From: Nothopassalora personata
Lineage: Eukaryota > Ascomycota > Dothideomycetes > Mycosphaerellales > Mycosphaerellaceae
Reading direction: 5' to 3'
Assembly: GCA_033816765.1 (NCBI GenBank)
Contig: CM066291.1
Span: forward strand, 1,240,001 to 1,304,000
DNA length: 64,000 bases
Position 1 is the stretch's first letter; every line of letters starts with the position of its first letter. Below are positions 1 to 9,640 of the stretch, one piece after another. The notes beneath the pieces were generated by a model. That model saw nothing but the letters and a program-made list of their open reading frames with translations. It was not told the origin of the DNA and did no database searches. A program made the position numbers and the translations under genes.

Positions 1-1130
1 GTTCGAAGGCTAAACGCTATCGACCGTATAGTAGGCTATAACCGCTTCCTAGACCGGAGCGGCCGTAGTAGGAAATCACTATAGATTTTATTACGGACCT
101 ACCTCTAAGCACGCGAGCCGGTTACGTGTATAATACGATCCTAGTAATAGTCGATCGCTTCTTAAAAATAAGCTTATACATCCCGATGACGAAGACTTGC
201 ATAGCCGTAGAGCTTACGAGGCTCCTACGAGACGAAGTCGTGCGACACTATAGTATCCCGTTAGGTATAGTAAGCGACCGAGGTCTAGTCTTTACTAGTT
301 AGTTTTAGAGTAACTTCTACTTCGAGGCGCGTATAAAGCGTAAGCTATCTACGGCCTTTTACCCTTAGACTAACGGCTAAACTAAGAGGGTAAACTAAAC
401 CCTCGAACAATATCTTCGTTATTACTATAGTAACAATTAAACTAAGTAGGCTAAGTAGCTTACAGTTACTAAATTCGTAGCTAATAATAGTATCTACCTA
501 ACACTACGGATAAGTCCGTCCGAGATAGCGTACGGTTAGCGACCTAAGATTGCCCCTATACTAACTAGATCTCGAGACGAGACCTAGGGGGGGGAAGTAC
601 TAGTAGCGGTAATAGCTACGAGTCGCATACGAAAACTACGCGCTATACTCGAGGAGCGATAGAAGGCTACAGTAGAAAGCTAGGCTCGCTACTATAATAA
701 GACCTACTAAGCTAAGACCTACCGCGTAGGTAACTTAGTCCTATTATTAACGAAGAACCTTAAGTTAGCAGTACTAAAGAAGAAGATAAGTCCGAAGTTT
801 ATTGGCCTATACCGTATTACGGACGCTGTCGGTTCGTAGGCGTACCGCCTAGCGCTACTAGCCGACTTAAGGCTCTATAACGTCTTCTATGTCTCTCTCC
901 TCGAGCCGTATATCGGTAGCGATAAGGATAGACCCGTACCCCCTCTAGCTAATAAGGACGGAGAGTATAAGGTAGAGGTAGTACTAGATAGGCGTAAGCG
1001 TAAGGGTAAGCTATAGTATCTAGTCTAGTAGAAGGACTAGCTAGAGGAGTATAATAGCTAGGAACCGGCGGAGGGCCTCGCGAATACGGATCGTATAGTA
1101 GCCGACTATAAGGCGTTAAGGAGAAGCAAA
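1..1130 (+). mobile_element. RIP-degraded Ty3/gypsy pol end (element A): integrase core and chromodomain
   Basis: Conceptual reading of the plus strand gives an integrase catalytic core (a DFITDLP-like stretch near 90-110, then HPQTDGQTE-like text near 360-390) and, near 960-1110, a chromodomain-like end. Many in-frame stops sit where CAA, CAG or TGG codons are expected, and CpA/TpG are almost missing, so this is a RIP-killed pol gene. It begins before the window. The same family is seen again at 12,874-13,685, whose bases align closely over the catalytic core. No open frame survives. Confidence is high for gypsy integrase and moderate for the exact end. Confidence 0.8.
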
Positions 1131-1439
1131 TGAGACTAGCATAGGAGTACTAGAGTATAAATAAAACTTTTCTTAACTATAAATAAAATAAAAGCTAAAG
1201 AGTACGCGCCTACTAGGGGCTACGTAGAGTAGTAGTAGGCGAGGAGCCCGCGAGTAGCGTATAAGGCGAGCGCCTTAGTTGTCGTCGTCGCGTAGTAACT
1301 TAGGTAGGAATACCTAGTCAGCGGCGGTAGTATTAATGTTCTACGCCTATAGGAACTAGGACTACGGTTAGTAGGGTACACGTATATAAGGAACATACGA
1401 CTTACGGCGCGGCCGAGTTCGAATAGCCTATTAAGGGCG
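1131..1439. other. RIPed A/T-rich spacer, nothing recognised
   Basis: This stretch lies between the chromodomain end of element A and the antisense coding-like text that follows. It holds an AT-rich patch near 1155-1195 and no recognisable gene or repeat. Confidence 0.5.
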
Positions 1440-2162
1440 CGGTTCTACTCCTACTAGAGCGCGAGGGCTACGGCGGCGGGAGCGGCGATAGTAGTAGCGG
1501 CGGCGGGGGCACGTATACGGGTCTCTCCGGTACGCTTGTGCTTATAGGCATTAAACTGCCTAATAGCCTATAGAAAGGGTTAGCCGAAGTATAGGAGACG
1601 TACTAGAGCCCCCCCGGCGAGTAGTAGTCGACTCGTAGGAGCGAAGTAGCGACTTACCTCCGTAATGTCGTTACCTAGCTAGGCATATAGGCGGATCTAC
1701 TCTACTAGCTCCTACTACTAGAGGTCTATAGGCGCCTAGCCTATTATAGCCGTAAGGAAGTCGCGCTAGGAGCGCGCGGCGCGTAGGCGGCTTACTAGCG
1801 AGGCGATAGCGTAGCTAGTGTTAGGCTCGCACTTATATCTATTACGCCTATAGCGGGCGTACTTCTTTAGGAGCTCGCCGGTAGTAATACTATTACAGTT
1901 ATCGGCTTCGTCTAGTAAGTAGTTAGTATACGAATCGTAGGCGGCGCGCGTAGAGACTTACCCTTAACGAAGTATAGGAGGCACCGTATATACATATTAA
2001 TCCTTAGCGAGAGCTTAGTAGCGGGCGAGGGCGTTAGTAGCTACGAGGGGGATGCTAGTCGCTTACGACCACTAGGCGTTCTAGGTACGTCGCGTACTAG
2101 AGCCGCCTAGCGGCGCTCGTCTTCTAAGGTACTAGTAGTACTGTCGCTACTAATACTACGGG
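1440..2162 (-). pseudogene. RIPed antisense ORF of element A, distal part
   Basis: Read on the minus strand, about 2060 down to 1440 gives long protein-like text broken only by stops at expected Gln/Trp codons (typical of RIP), including a Cys/Asp/Glu-rich piece reading LLDEADNCNSITTGELLKKY. I do not recognise the protein. The part nearest 2162 is Ser-rich and reads in a different frame, so an intron or frameshift lies near 2060-2110. It points against the pol frame of the upstream integrase fragment and lies 3' of its chromodomain, the same relative place as the antisense ORFs of the two other chromoviruses here. The 5' end was carried away by the element inserted at 2163-9156. Confidence 0.4.
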
Positions 2163-2167
2163 AGGAG

Positions 2168-2550
2168 TGTTATTGTCTCGTTCTAGGGCTAGTCTTAAAA
2201 GAGAGATAAGTCAAGTTACGTGGCGGTATTCTTTAGAGAGGCTAAAGTAAGCTAAGCGAAGATGAATAATAGGAATAAGAGTTATATTTCAATTAGTAAG
2301 ATAGTAACATAAGTTAAACGTATTAGAACCATAAGGGTTTCTAGCGTTCCTAAATATAAAGGAGACATTACTAGTCTTAGTCTTAATCACTCAATTACTA
2401 GTAAGCGAGTAATCTCGAATTACTAAGTCGCTAGTAAGCGAGTGATCTCGAATTACTAAGTCGCTAGTAAGCGAGTAACCTCGTACGGCGCACGTGGTTT
2501 CTATAGCTAATAGTTAGGCGTACCGTTATAGCTTAACCCGGACCGTAACA
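2168..2550 (-). repeat. 3' LTR of element B (RIPed)
   Basis: This is the downstream LTR of the minus-strand chromovirus, with termini TGTTA/TAACA. It matches 8769-9151 over its whole length, with differences mainly at C/T and G/A. Its U3 contains a 33-bp tandem repeat. Confidence 0.9.
2398..2483. repeat. 33-bp tandem repeat in LTR U3, about 2.6 copies
   Basis: Units start at 2398, 2431 and 2464 (last one partial) and each begin CTAGTAAGCGAGT. Each unit holds a short inverted repeat around CTCGA. The same array is present in the other LTR at 8999-9084. Tandem U3 repeats of this kind often act as promoter or enhancer boxes; that role is inferred. Confidence 0.75.
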
Positions 2551-2627
2551 CTATCCCCCTTCTAGCCTAGCTTCGTCCCGAAGCTCGTATAAGATAACAC
2601 GATGTCCCCTCTTCGCGGCCTATAACG

Positions 2628-3190
2628 ATGTCTTCTTCTTCTTTAAAAAACCGTCTCCGGCTCGCTAAGGAAATTAACGAACACGGTCGTCTAGTAGATC
2701 TCGCGTGTAACTATTGCTTCTTTAACGGTTTATCCTACGTCGCTATAGAAGGTAACTTTTGGCTTCGGTATTCGGAGTGTATTCGCCGCGGGCGTAAGTG
2801 TATAAACCTATCCTAGGAGTCTCTTAATAAGACCCGGGAGGAGTACCGAAAAAAGGTCGAAAAGGATAAGGAAGAGCTTACGGAGATCTTAGCACGGTTA
2901 ATGCGGGACAAGGCAATACTTCGTTAAGCTAAGGAGCGCGCGCGTAAGAAGGCGCAGTGTCTAGAGGCCAAAATAGAGGCCTCTAGAGAGATTAAGGACG
3001 TCGATTGTCTAGCTACCGATGCGACTATTAGCCTCTCTCCTACTATATAGTCCTCGATCGATTTTATTAATAACGCGGTCGATTTCTCTATTTCTTCTAG
3101 TTCTACTAGATAGCCCGTAAATGACTAGGCGGCGCTTTCTAGAGCGGAGCCTTAGGGCGAGTCCCTAGGGGTAGAGACTTATTAGGGTAC
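2628..3190 (+). pseudogene. Antisense ORF of element B: six-cysteine (GAL4-like) cluster plus coiled coil, RIPed
   Basis: The first 62 codons (2628-2816) are open, starting MSSSSLKNRLRL. Cys27-x2-Cys30-x6-Tyr37-x10-Tyr48-x2-Cys51-x6-Cys58 reproduces the spacing of a fungal Zn2Cys6 binuclear cluster if Tyr37 (TAC) and Tyr48 (TAT) were Cys before RIP-type G-to-A change. After the stop at 2814-2816 (TAG, expected Trp) the same frame continues as a Lys/Glu-rich heptad-like helix to about 3000, with a further stop near 2925. It lies between the 3' LTR and pol and reads against pol. The un-RIPed counterpart is at 19,748-20,347. The end is uncertain because RIP made several stops. Confidence 0.7.
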
Positions 3191-3224
3191 TTATTCGTAA
3201 GTTACGTCCCTGTTCTTATTAATC

Positions 3225-3298
3225 GGCTAGGTAGCTTAGTAGTAGAGCGTAGGCTATCTATACTCTTAAGGTCGTAGGTTCGATTCCTACCTTAGCTA
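3225..3298 (+). ncRNA. tRNA-like sequence with Pol III A and B boxes, inside element B
   Basis: The 74-nt sequence folds with a complete 7-bp acceptor stem (GGCTAGG with CTTAGCT, G-U pairs allowed), a D arm with an A box (TAGCTTAGTAGTAGAGC), and a perfect 5-bp T arm containing the B box GGTTCGATTCC. The anticodon arm is odd: a 4-bp stem with an 11-nt loop, so no anticodon can be assigned. It is on the strand opposite to gag-pol. A diverged version occupies the same place in the un-RIPed element (19,614-19,687). Whether it is transcribed is unknown. Confidence 0.7.
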
Positions 3299-3304
3299 TT
3301 CCCG

Positions 3305-3337
3305 GCCGACTAGTCGTTAATCGGTAGCTTAGTCGGC
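3305..3337. other. Inverted repeat next to the tRNA-like sequence
   Basis: GCCGACTA at 3305-3312 pairs perfectly with TAGTCGGC at 3330-3337. The hairpin separates the pol stop from the tRNA-like sequence. A matching imperfect hairpin is at 19,573-19,610 in the other element. Confidence 0.6.
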
Positions 3338-3339
3338 TA

Positions 3340-6300
3340 GCTGTTTTTTAGTTTTGTAGTATTCCTAGATTTTTTACTAACAGTTGTGTAGATTTTCTTT
3401 TAGTTCCTAGGTATTTTCTAAATTATTATATCCTCTCCATTTAATAAGGTATCGCTAACCTCTCTTATCTAGGATCTTTTCGACTTCGAATTCGTTTTCT
3501 ACTTCTAGTTCGAAATAGAAGCTCTCCTAGTAGGGTGTTTCGGCGTCTACTAGTTCTAGCTTAGAGATGTAGAAGACTAGGTGGATTTTTGCGTCTAGTA
3601 GTAGTCGTAGGCGGTAGTTAACTAGTCCTATAACTTTATCGATGAAAAATGGTCCGACCTTAACGTAATCTAGTTTCTTAGTCTATCTTCTTGTTCTTAA
3701 GTTTTTTGTAAGGAGATAGACCTTATCCCCCTCTTTTAGTAGAGGTGCCATTTTTCTCGTGTCCTACCGTTATCGAGACAGTTTTTATTATACATCTTCG
3801 ATTGCCTTGCGTGTTTCTTTATGCACTTCCTTAAGAGTATCTATCGTTACGATTGCTCTTTCGGCTTGTAGGTAAGATCTAGGTGTTCTAAATAGGTTAG
3901 GATCTTTACTAAAGTTCGCATAAAATAGTGTCGTTAAAGTTGTCTCTAATTTATAGTTGTTTAGTGCAATCTACGCTATTAGCAGTAGTAAGACCTAGTT
4001 GTCTTATGTATAATTAATGTAGTATCGTAGGTATTGTTCTAGCGTTTAATTTATCCTTTCGGTTTGTCCGTCTATTTCCGGATAATATGCTATTAACAGC
4101 TTGTGTTTAATTCCGATTGTTCCTATAAGCGTCTTCTAGTAATTTAATGTAAATAGCTTATCTCTATCCGTTATAAACGCTTAAGGGAATCCGTAGTATC
4201 GGATAAGTCTATCTAGTACGAGGTATCCGAGCTACTCTACATTATACGTTTCCGATGTAGGAATGAAGTGTACGTATTTCGTGAGTCTATTAACCATAAC
4301 TAGTATTATGTCGTATAGTTGTTTCGTAACTTAATCCTTTAACGGTAGGAGTTTCGTAATAAAGTCTATTATGACTTCGTCCTATAGTTTCGTCGGTAGT
4401 GTCCTAAACTGTAGGTAACCGTATTTTGTATGTCTCGCAGCCTTATTTCGTTAGCAGTGTACGCATTATTTAATGTAGCGTAGCACCTTTTACTTTATCT
4501 ATAGGAATGAAAAGCTACGCTATATTAGGTCCATTGTCTTTAAAGTTCTAGGGTGTCTATAAGTTAGTCCGTCGTAATGTTATCGTATACATTCTTCTTC
4601 TCGATCCTTTAGTACCTAGTATTTTCCTTGCGATATAGGGAATTGTTCGTCCCTGTCGCCTAATATCCGTACGATGTTGTTAAATTCTCTTATGTTAGCA
4701 CTAAGAGTTCCGTTAGGGTTTATCTTTAATATTTTGTGTTACACTAGTTCTTTTCCTTCTATATAGTCGCTTCTTTGGCTTAGCGCGTCGGCGCGGCTAT
4801 TCTCTCGTCCTAGAGTATATTTAATTTCGAACTTATACTGTCCTAGTAGCTCCGACTAGCGGGCTTACCTTCGGGTAAGTTCTTTCGTCGTCGTAAAGTA
4901 CGTAAGATTCTTATAGTTAGAAAGAATCGTTAACTTCGGTAGACCCTCGACATATACTCTCTAATGTTGCATAGTAGTAACAATAGCTAGAAGCTCTTTA
5001 TTATGGATGTCGTAGTTCTATTCCGCTATAGTTATTTTCCGGGAGTAATAGGCTACTAGGTGTCTCTACCTATCGTATGTCTATGTTAGACATACGCCTA
5101 TTGCTATATTAGACGCATCGGTCTCGATGTAGGCTTCCTTACTACTATCGAATAGTCGAAGCGTAGGGGCTAAAGCGCATTGTTCCTTAAGTTTCTTAAA
5201 CGCTTTAATCTGTTCCTTTCCCTATTTCTAAGTAACGTCTTTTCTCGTAAGCATCGTTATCGGTACTACTGTTTTTACGTAGTCCTTAATAAATTTCCGG
5301 TTGTAGTTCGCTAGTCTAAGGAATAATTGTACGTTCTTAACTGTTTTTAGTTCTAGCCATTCTCTAATTAACTATGTCTTCGTAGGGTCGATCGTTATCC
5401 CTATAGTACTAATAATAAAGTCTAAGAATTTAACTTCTTTCTTATAGAATTCGCATTTCTCGGGTGCTATCTTAAATCCTAAACGTGTAAGTCGTTCGAA
5501 GACGTTCTAGACTTGTTTTATGTGTTCCTATAGGGATCCTTTTATATAGACTAGTATGTCGTCTATATAGGCGATAACGTATACGTCGAGTAGGTCTCTA
5601 AGTGTTTCGTTAATAAGGTCCTAGTAGGATGCGGGTACGTTAGTTAATCCCATTAGTATAACTAAGAATTCGTAGAGTTCGTATCTTGTTCTAAAAGCGG
5701 TTTTCTATTCTTCTCCTTCTACTATTCGTATAGTATAGAAGGTATCTCGTAGGTCAATCTTCGTGTACTAGTCCGATCCGGTTAATCTATCTTATACTTC
5801 TTCGATGTTAGGTAGCGGGTATCGGTTCTTAATCGTAATCTCGTTTAACTTCCTATAGTCTTATACGAGTCGCAACTTCCCGTTTACTTTTAGAACGAAC
5901 ATGTATAGAGTTCCTACACTTAAGGTAGATCTTCTTATCTATCCTTTAGCTAGCTTCTCCTTTAGCTATTCTCGTAGGGTCTATAGCTCTTTCTTAGACA
6001 TTTAATATAGGGGTCCCTATAGAGGCTCTTTCCCTAGCTAAATGTTAATCTTATAATCCTATAGGCGGTACTTAGGTAAGGCGGTTTTGCCTCTCTCCTC
6101 TTTAAAGAGTCGCGACTACTTACGATACTCCTTAGGAATACTTAACTCTAAGATGTTAGTATCCTTCGATAGTGCGTTACTTCTATTACTTCTAGTGACT
6201 TCGTAACCCGGCGGCCCTACGCTAGTGTCTATCCCGGTCGAAGGTAGTTCTTCTATCCTTCTAGTCGGCGTAAGCTCGAATGCGTTAAGCTATTTCCTTG

Positions 6301-6750
6301 CCTTATCTACTATCGTCCGCTATCGATACGTAGGCTAAATGTCGATAACGTAGTCGCATTCCCTAAATGTAAGTACTCCTCTTCTCTAGTCGATTACTAG
6401 ATTATGCTTTCTTAACTAAGGCATACCTAATACTATGTTATAACTAGCTATATTAGTAACATCTAAGGTAATATTCTCGTAGTGCTATTAGATAGCTAGT
6501 AGTAATGGTATCGTCTCCTATTCTACGCTAGGTAACGATAATCCGTTTACCGCGATTAACTCGTAACCCTATTTCTTCTTTAGGGTAGCGAACCCGTTTC
6601 TTCTTACGAAAGACTCGGAGATGAAATTCCCCGCTACTCCTAAGTCGATTATAACACTAGTCTTATGTCCGTTAACGATTACTTATGTCTAGAAAACTGT
6701 GTTTAATGTCGATACGTAAGCCTAAGTGTTGCATAACTCCCTTTAGTCGC
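3340..6750 (-). pseudogene. RIPed pol of element B (protease, RT, RNase H, integrase, chromodomain)
   Basis: The minus strand aligns collinearly with the pol of the un-RIPed element: a protease near 6600-6700 (the DSG active-site triplet now reads DLG), reverse transcriptase about 5400-6000, RNase H about 4800-5200, the integrase zinc-binding part near 4440-4600, the catalytic core 3950-4400, and a chromodomain near 3350-3500. The frame is broken by dozens of RIP-type stops, so it cannot encode a working polyprotein. One stop (TAA inside TGCTAACGA, plus-strand positions about 4448-4458) is shared with the un-RIPed element. Confidence 0.85.
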
Positions 6751-8752
6751 TTATTCCTAGGGAGCTAATCCTTTTCCCGAATAGTATATAGTTCGCTATG
6801 CTTCGTGCCTAGAGGCTTCGGCTAGAACCTATAGCCCGTTGCTCTATGTCTATACTTATAGTCTATTGCGTTCCTAGATCTTCTACGATTCTAAGTAGAG
6901 AGCCCGTACATACTATACTACTGTTCGTAGTTCGTTTAAGACGAAAGTTCCTACCGGTATTAGGTATCCGGTATCCGTTATTCGGCTTACTATAGGTAGT
7001 CGTTCGATAACCGCTTTAGCTAAGTTCTTAGTATTGTTTATAGTTAGGTAGCCCTATACTATGCCCCTTATTATATCGAGTGTCTTGTCGAATTCGTTAG
7101 GGTTTAGGTATCGTTTCCCTAAGAACTTTAGTAGGAATTCTTCGTGCCTTCGTTAGAGGTAGATAATTAACTTATAGAGTTTCCTTATCGCATCTACCGT
7201 AAATATGTATACTTCGTTTTCGTCGTCGGTGTCGCTCTCTTCTTCTTCGGATAAGTCCTCGCTTAACTCCTCCGGTACGTAATCTTCTTCGATAGTATCT
7301 AGTTCATTTATTTATTATTCTAGTACTAGCGACTAGCGTCCGTCCTATTCTAGATCCTAGTTTTCTTTATTATCGTTATCGAAGTAAGATTCGTCTATGT
7401 CTACTTCTTAGAGCTTGTTTTATCCGTATTAAGCTCCTAGGATTTCTACTAGTTATCGTAGCTAGTACCCTACGCCTAACTTAGCGTCGTAGTAGGTTTA
7501 ACACGAGTCCTAGTAATAGAATCGCTAATAAAGGCTTCCGTAACCGTGTCGAGATCCTTTCTTAACTTCGTAGTTAACTCCTCGTGCTATTATGCTAAAC
7601 AGTCTAATAGTCTTTAGCTATTAGTTATTCGGTAGTAGTGTATGTTGTCGAATATAGTATCCTCCTCGTCCTTATAAGGGGTCTAGGAGAGGCGTCGCAA
7701 CCCGGTTACTATCCTTCTCCTCTACTCTCTAGGTATAGTTAAATTGTCGGGGTCTAACACTACTCCTAGATTTGCCTACCTTTAGTTACATTATATTGAA
7801 CTGCTCGCGGCGCACTATATTTTTACCGCGGCAATCCCGCGCTATGTGGCCTTCCTTACTATAGGTATAGTATGTAAGTTTTCCTTTTCCTTTAAAGGGC
7901 TTTCCGTAGCCCCTACTCTTATCGATCCTCCGTCCTCGTTAGGTAACGTCTAGTTCTATTAGCTGTAGTCTATAGTAGGGCTAGCTTTATCGTGAGAATT
8001 CTCCCTTCGTAACGTATCCTCCTAAGGGTCTACGGTCCGGAGCGTATCCTATTATTCCTCCTACTTTAGAGTCGTATTTCTTCTCCTAGTGTCGTTCCTA
8101 GAGCTAGTTATCGATGTTAATCGACGCCTTTATTAGCTCTTCGAGGTTAGTGATCTATCCCCCGTGTCTTATTAACTCGTCCTTAACGGAGTCTTTAAGT
8201 CCACGTCGGAACATAGTTATTAACGCCGTCTAGTCCTATCTAGTAATTTGTCCGTATTCTTCGAATTTAGCGGCATACTCTAAAGTAGACGTCTTCTACT
8301 TTAGGTGTTAAATGATTCGTATGGCCTGTTAGACTTCGTTCGAGGTTCTAAAGATTAATTTTATCTTTTCTTTAAAGAGAGTATAGCTCCTAAACATTCT
8401 AGTAGGGTCTAATCGTCCTATACCTTTAAGGTATTCCTTAAGGTAAGGTTTAATCCAGTTCTACGCACTTCCGCGAAGGTACGTAATAGCGAAGATAGTT
8501 CTTTTATTAGCATCGACTAGGTTAAACATAAGATATATATCTATCTAATTAACCTAGTTGTCGAACTTAGCTCTGTCTCTATAGAAGAGGTCTAGCTTAG
8601 TAGCCTTAACGTCGTTCTTCCTTAGAGTAGGCTTATTATCGTTATTAGACTTATCGTCCTTTGTAGTAGTCTATTATAGTAGCGTACGGCGGATGCTTCC
8701 TACTTCGCTAGGGGCGGGTGTTCCCCTACTAGCTGCTTAAGTAGCGCTTATC
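6745..8752 (-). pseudogene. RIPed gag of element B
   Basis: Read on the minus strand from about 8750, the sequence follows the gag of the element at 14,138-16,162, with the zinc-knuckle region near 7830-7880 and the acidic tail near 7200-7400. Many stops at former Gln/Trp codons show RIP. The gag start lies only a few bases inside the LTR/internal border at 8768. Confidence 0.8.
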
Positions 8753-8768
8753 CTAAGGGCGTTTAAAG

Positions 8769-9151
8769 TGTTATTATCCCGTTCTAGGGCTAGTCTTAAA
8801 AGAGAGATAAGTTAAGTTACGTAGCGGTATTCTTTAGAGAGGCTAAAGTAAGCTAAGCGAAGATAAATAATAGGAATAAGAGTTATATTCTAATTAGTAA
8901 GGTAGTAATATAAGTTGAACGCATTAGAACTATAAGGGTTTCTAGCGTTCCTAAATATAAAGGAGACATTACTAGTCTTAGTCTTAATCACTTAATTACT
9001 AGTAAGCGAGTGATCTCGAATCACTAAGTCGCTAGTAAGCGAGTGATCTCGAATTACTAAGTCGCTAGTAAGCGAGTAACCTCATGCGGCGTACGTGGTT
9101 TCTATAGCTAATAGTTAGGCGTGCCGTCGTAGCTTAACCCGGACCGTAACA
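8769..9151 (-). repeat. 5' LTR of element B (RIPed)
   Basis: This is the upstream LTR of the minus-strand chromovirus, 383 bp like its partner. It is followed internally by CTTTAAACGCCC (minus strand), the RIPed form of the CTTTGAACGCCC found after the 5' LTR at 13,686-14,120. Confidence 0.9.
8999..9084. repeat. 33-bp tandem repeat in the 5' LTR U3
   Basis: This is the same array as at 2398-2483: units start at 8999, 9032 and 9065. Having it in both LTRs shows it was part of the element before insertion. Confidence 0.75.
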
Positions 9152-9156
9152 AGGAG

Positions 9157-9200
9157 GCGGAGCGGCTAGAGGACGGAGGCGAGGAGGGCCCGTTAGACAT
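9157..9200 (-). pseudogene. Start of the element A antisense ORF, cut off by element B
   Basis: On the minus strand an ATG at 9200 opens a Ser/Pro-rich frame (MSNGPSSPPSSSRSA) that runs into the target duplication at 9152-9156. Joined across the insertion, the frame stays open and Ser-rich for roughly 20 codons beyond 2162 before a RIP-type stop. Element B therefore appears to have landed inside the first exon or 5' end of this ORF. Confidence 0.4.
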
Positions 9201-9640
9201 AATAATAATAATGCTAGCGAGGCGCTTACGGTAAGGGTGCGGTACGGGTGCGTAGTAGTAGTGTAACGGAGGTAATACGCTAGGGAACGTACTAGGAGAA
9301 TAGGGCTAGGTTAGGCTAGAGTTTTATACCCCTAACTAGCTACGTCGGTATAGTAACTAAGCCTTACTTACCTATACCTACATAACGATACGTACGTAAC
9401 CCGCATATAGGCCGTATAGCAACTATAGTTCTAGAAGTACGTAGGAACCTCTACGTAGTAACTAGCGAGCTAAGGATAGCTCGTACGGGAGGGGAGGCAA
9501 TTATAAGGGGTAGTCTAGTAGCTAACCCTTACATATAGCCTTATATATAACATGCGGTCGCGACCGGCTACTAAGCCGTACGTAACACGTATACGTACAC
9601 CTTACGACGCGCGATGCGTCTTAAACAAAAGGCAGGAATT
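9201..9640. other. RIPed non-coding stretch, possible LTR remains of element A
   Basis: A TGTAACGG at 9249-9256 and a CGTAACA near 9570 resemble gypsy LTR ends of this nest (TGTTACGG...TAACA), but no partner LTR is in the window. Nothing else is recognised. Confidence 0.25.

Larger units (their letters stand above)
2168..9151 (-). mobile_element. Full-length RIP-degraded Ty3/gypsy chromovirus (element B) in minus orientation
   Basis: Two 383-bp LTRs start TGTTACGG and end AATAACA when read on the minus strand. A perfect 5-bp target duplication AGGAG (2163-2167 and 9152-9156) proves a single insertion event. Internal order on the minus strand is gag, pol, then a 3' region holding a tRNA-like sequence and an ORF on the opposite (plus) strand. 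CpA and TpG are strongly depleted throughout and the coding frames are full of stops at former CAA/CAG/TGG codons. The R/U5 half of the LTR and the internal genes are homologous to the un-RIPed element at 13,686-20,822, but the U3 halves differ, so the two are related families, not copies. Confidence 0.92.
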
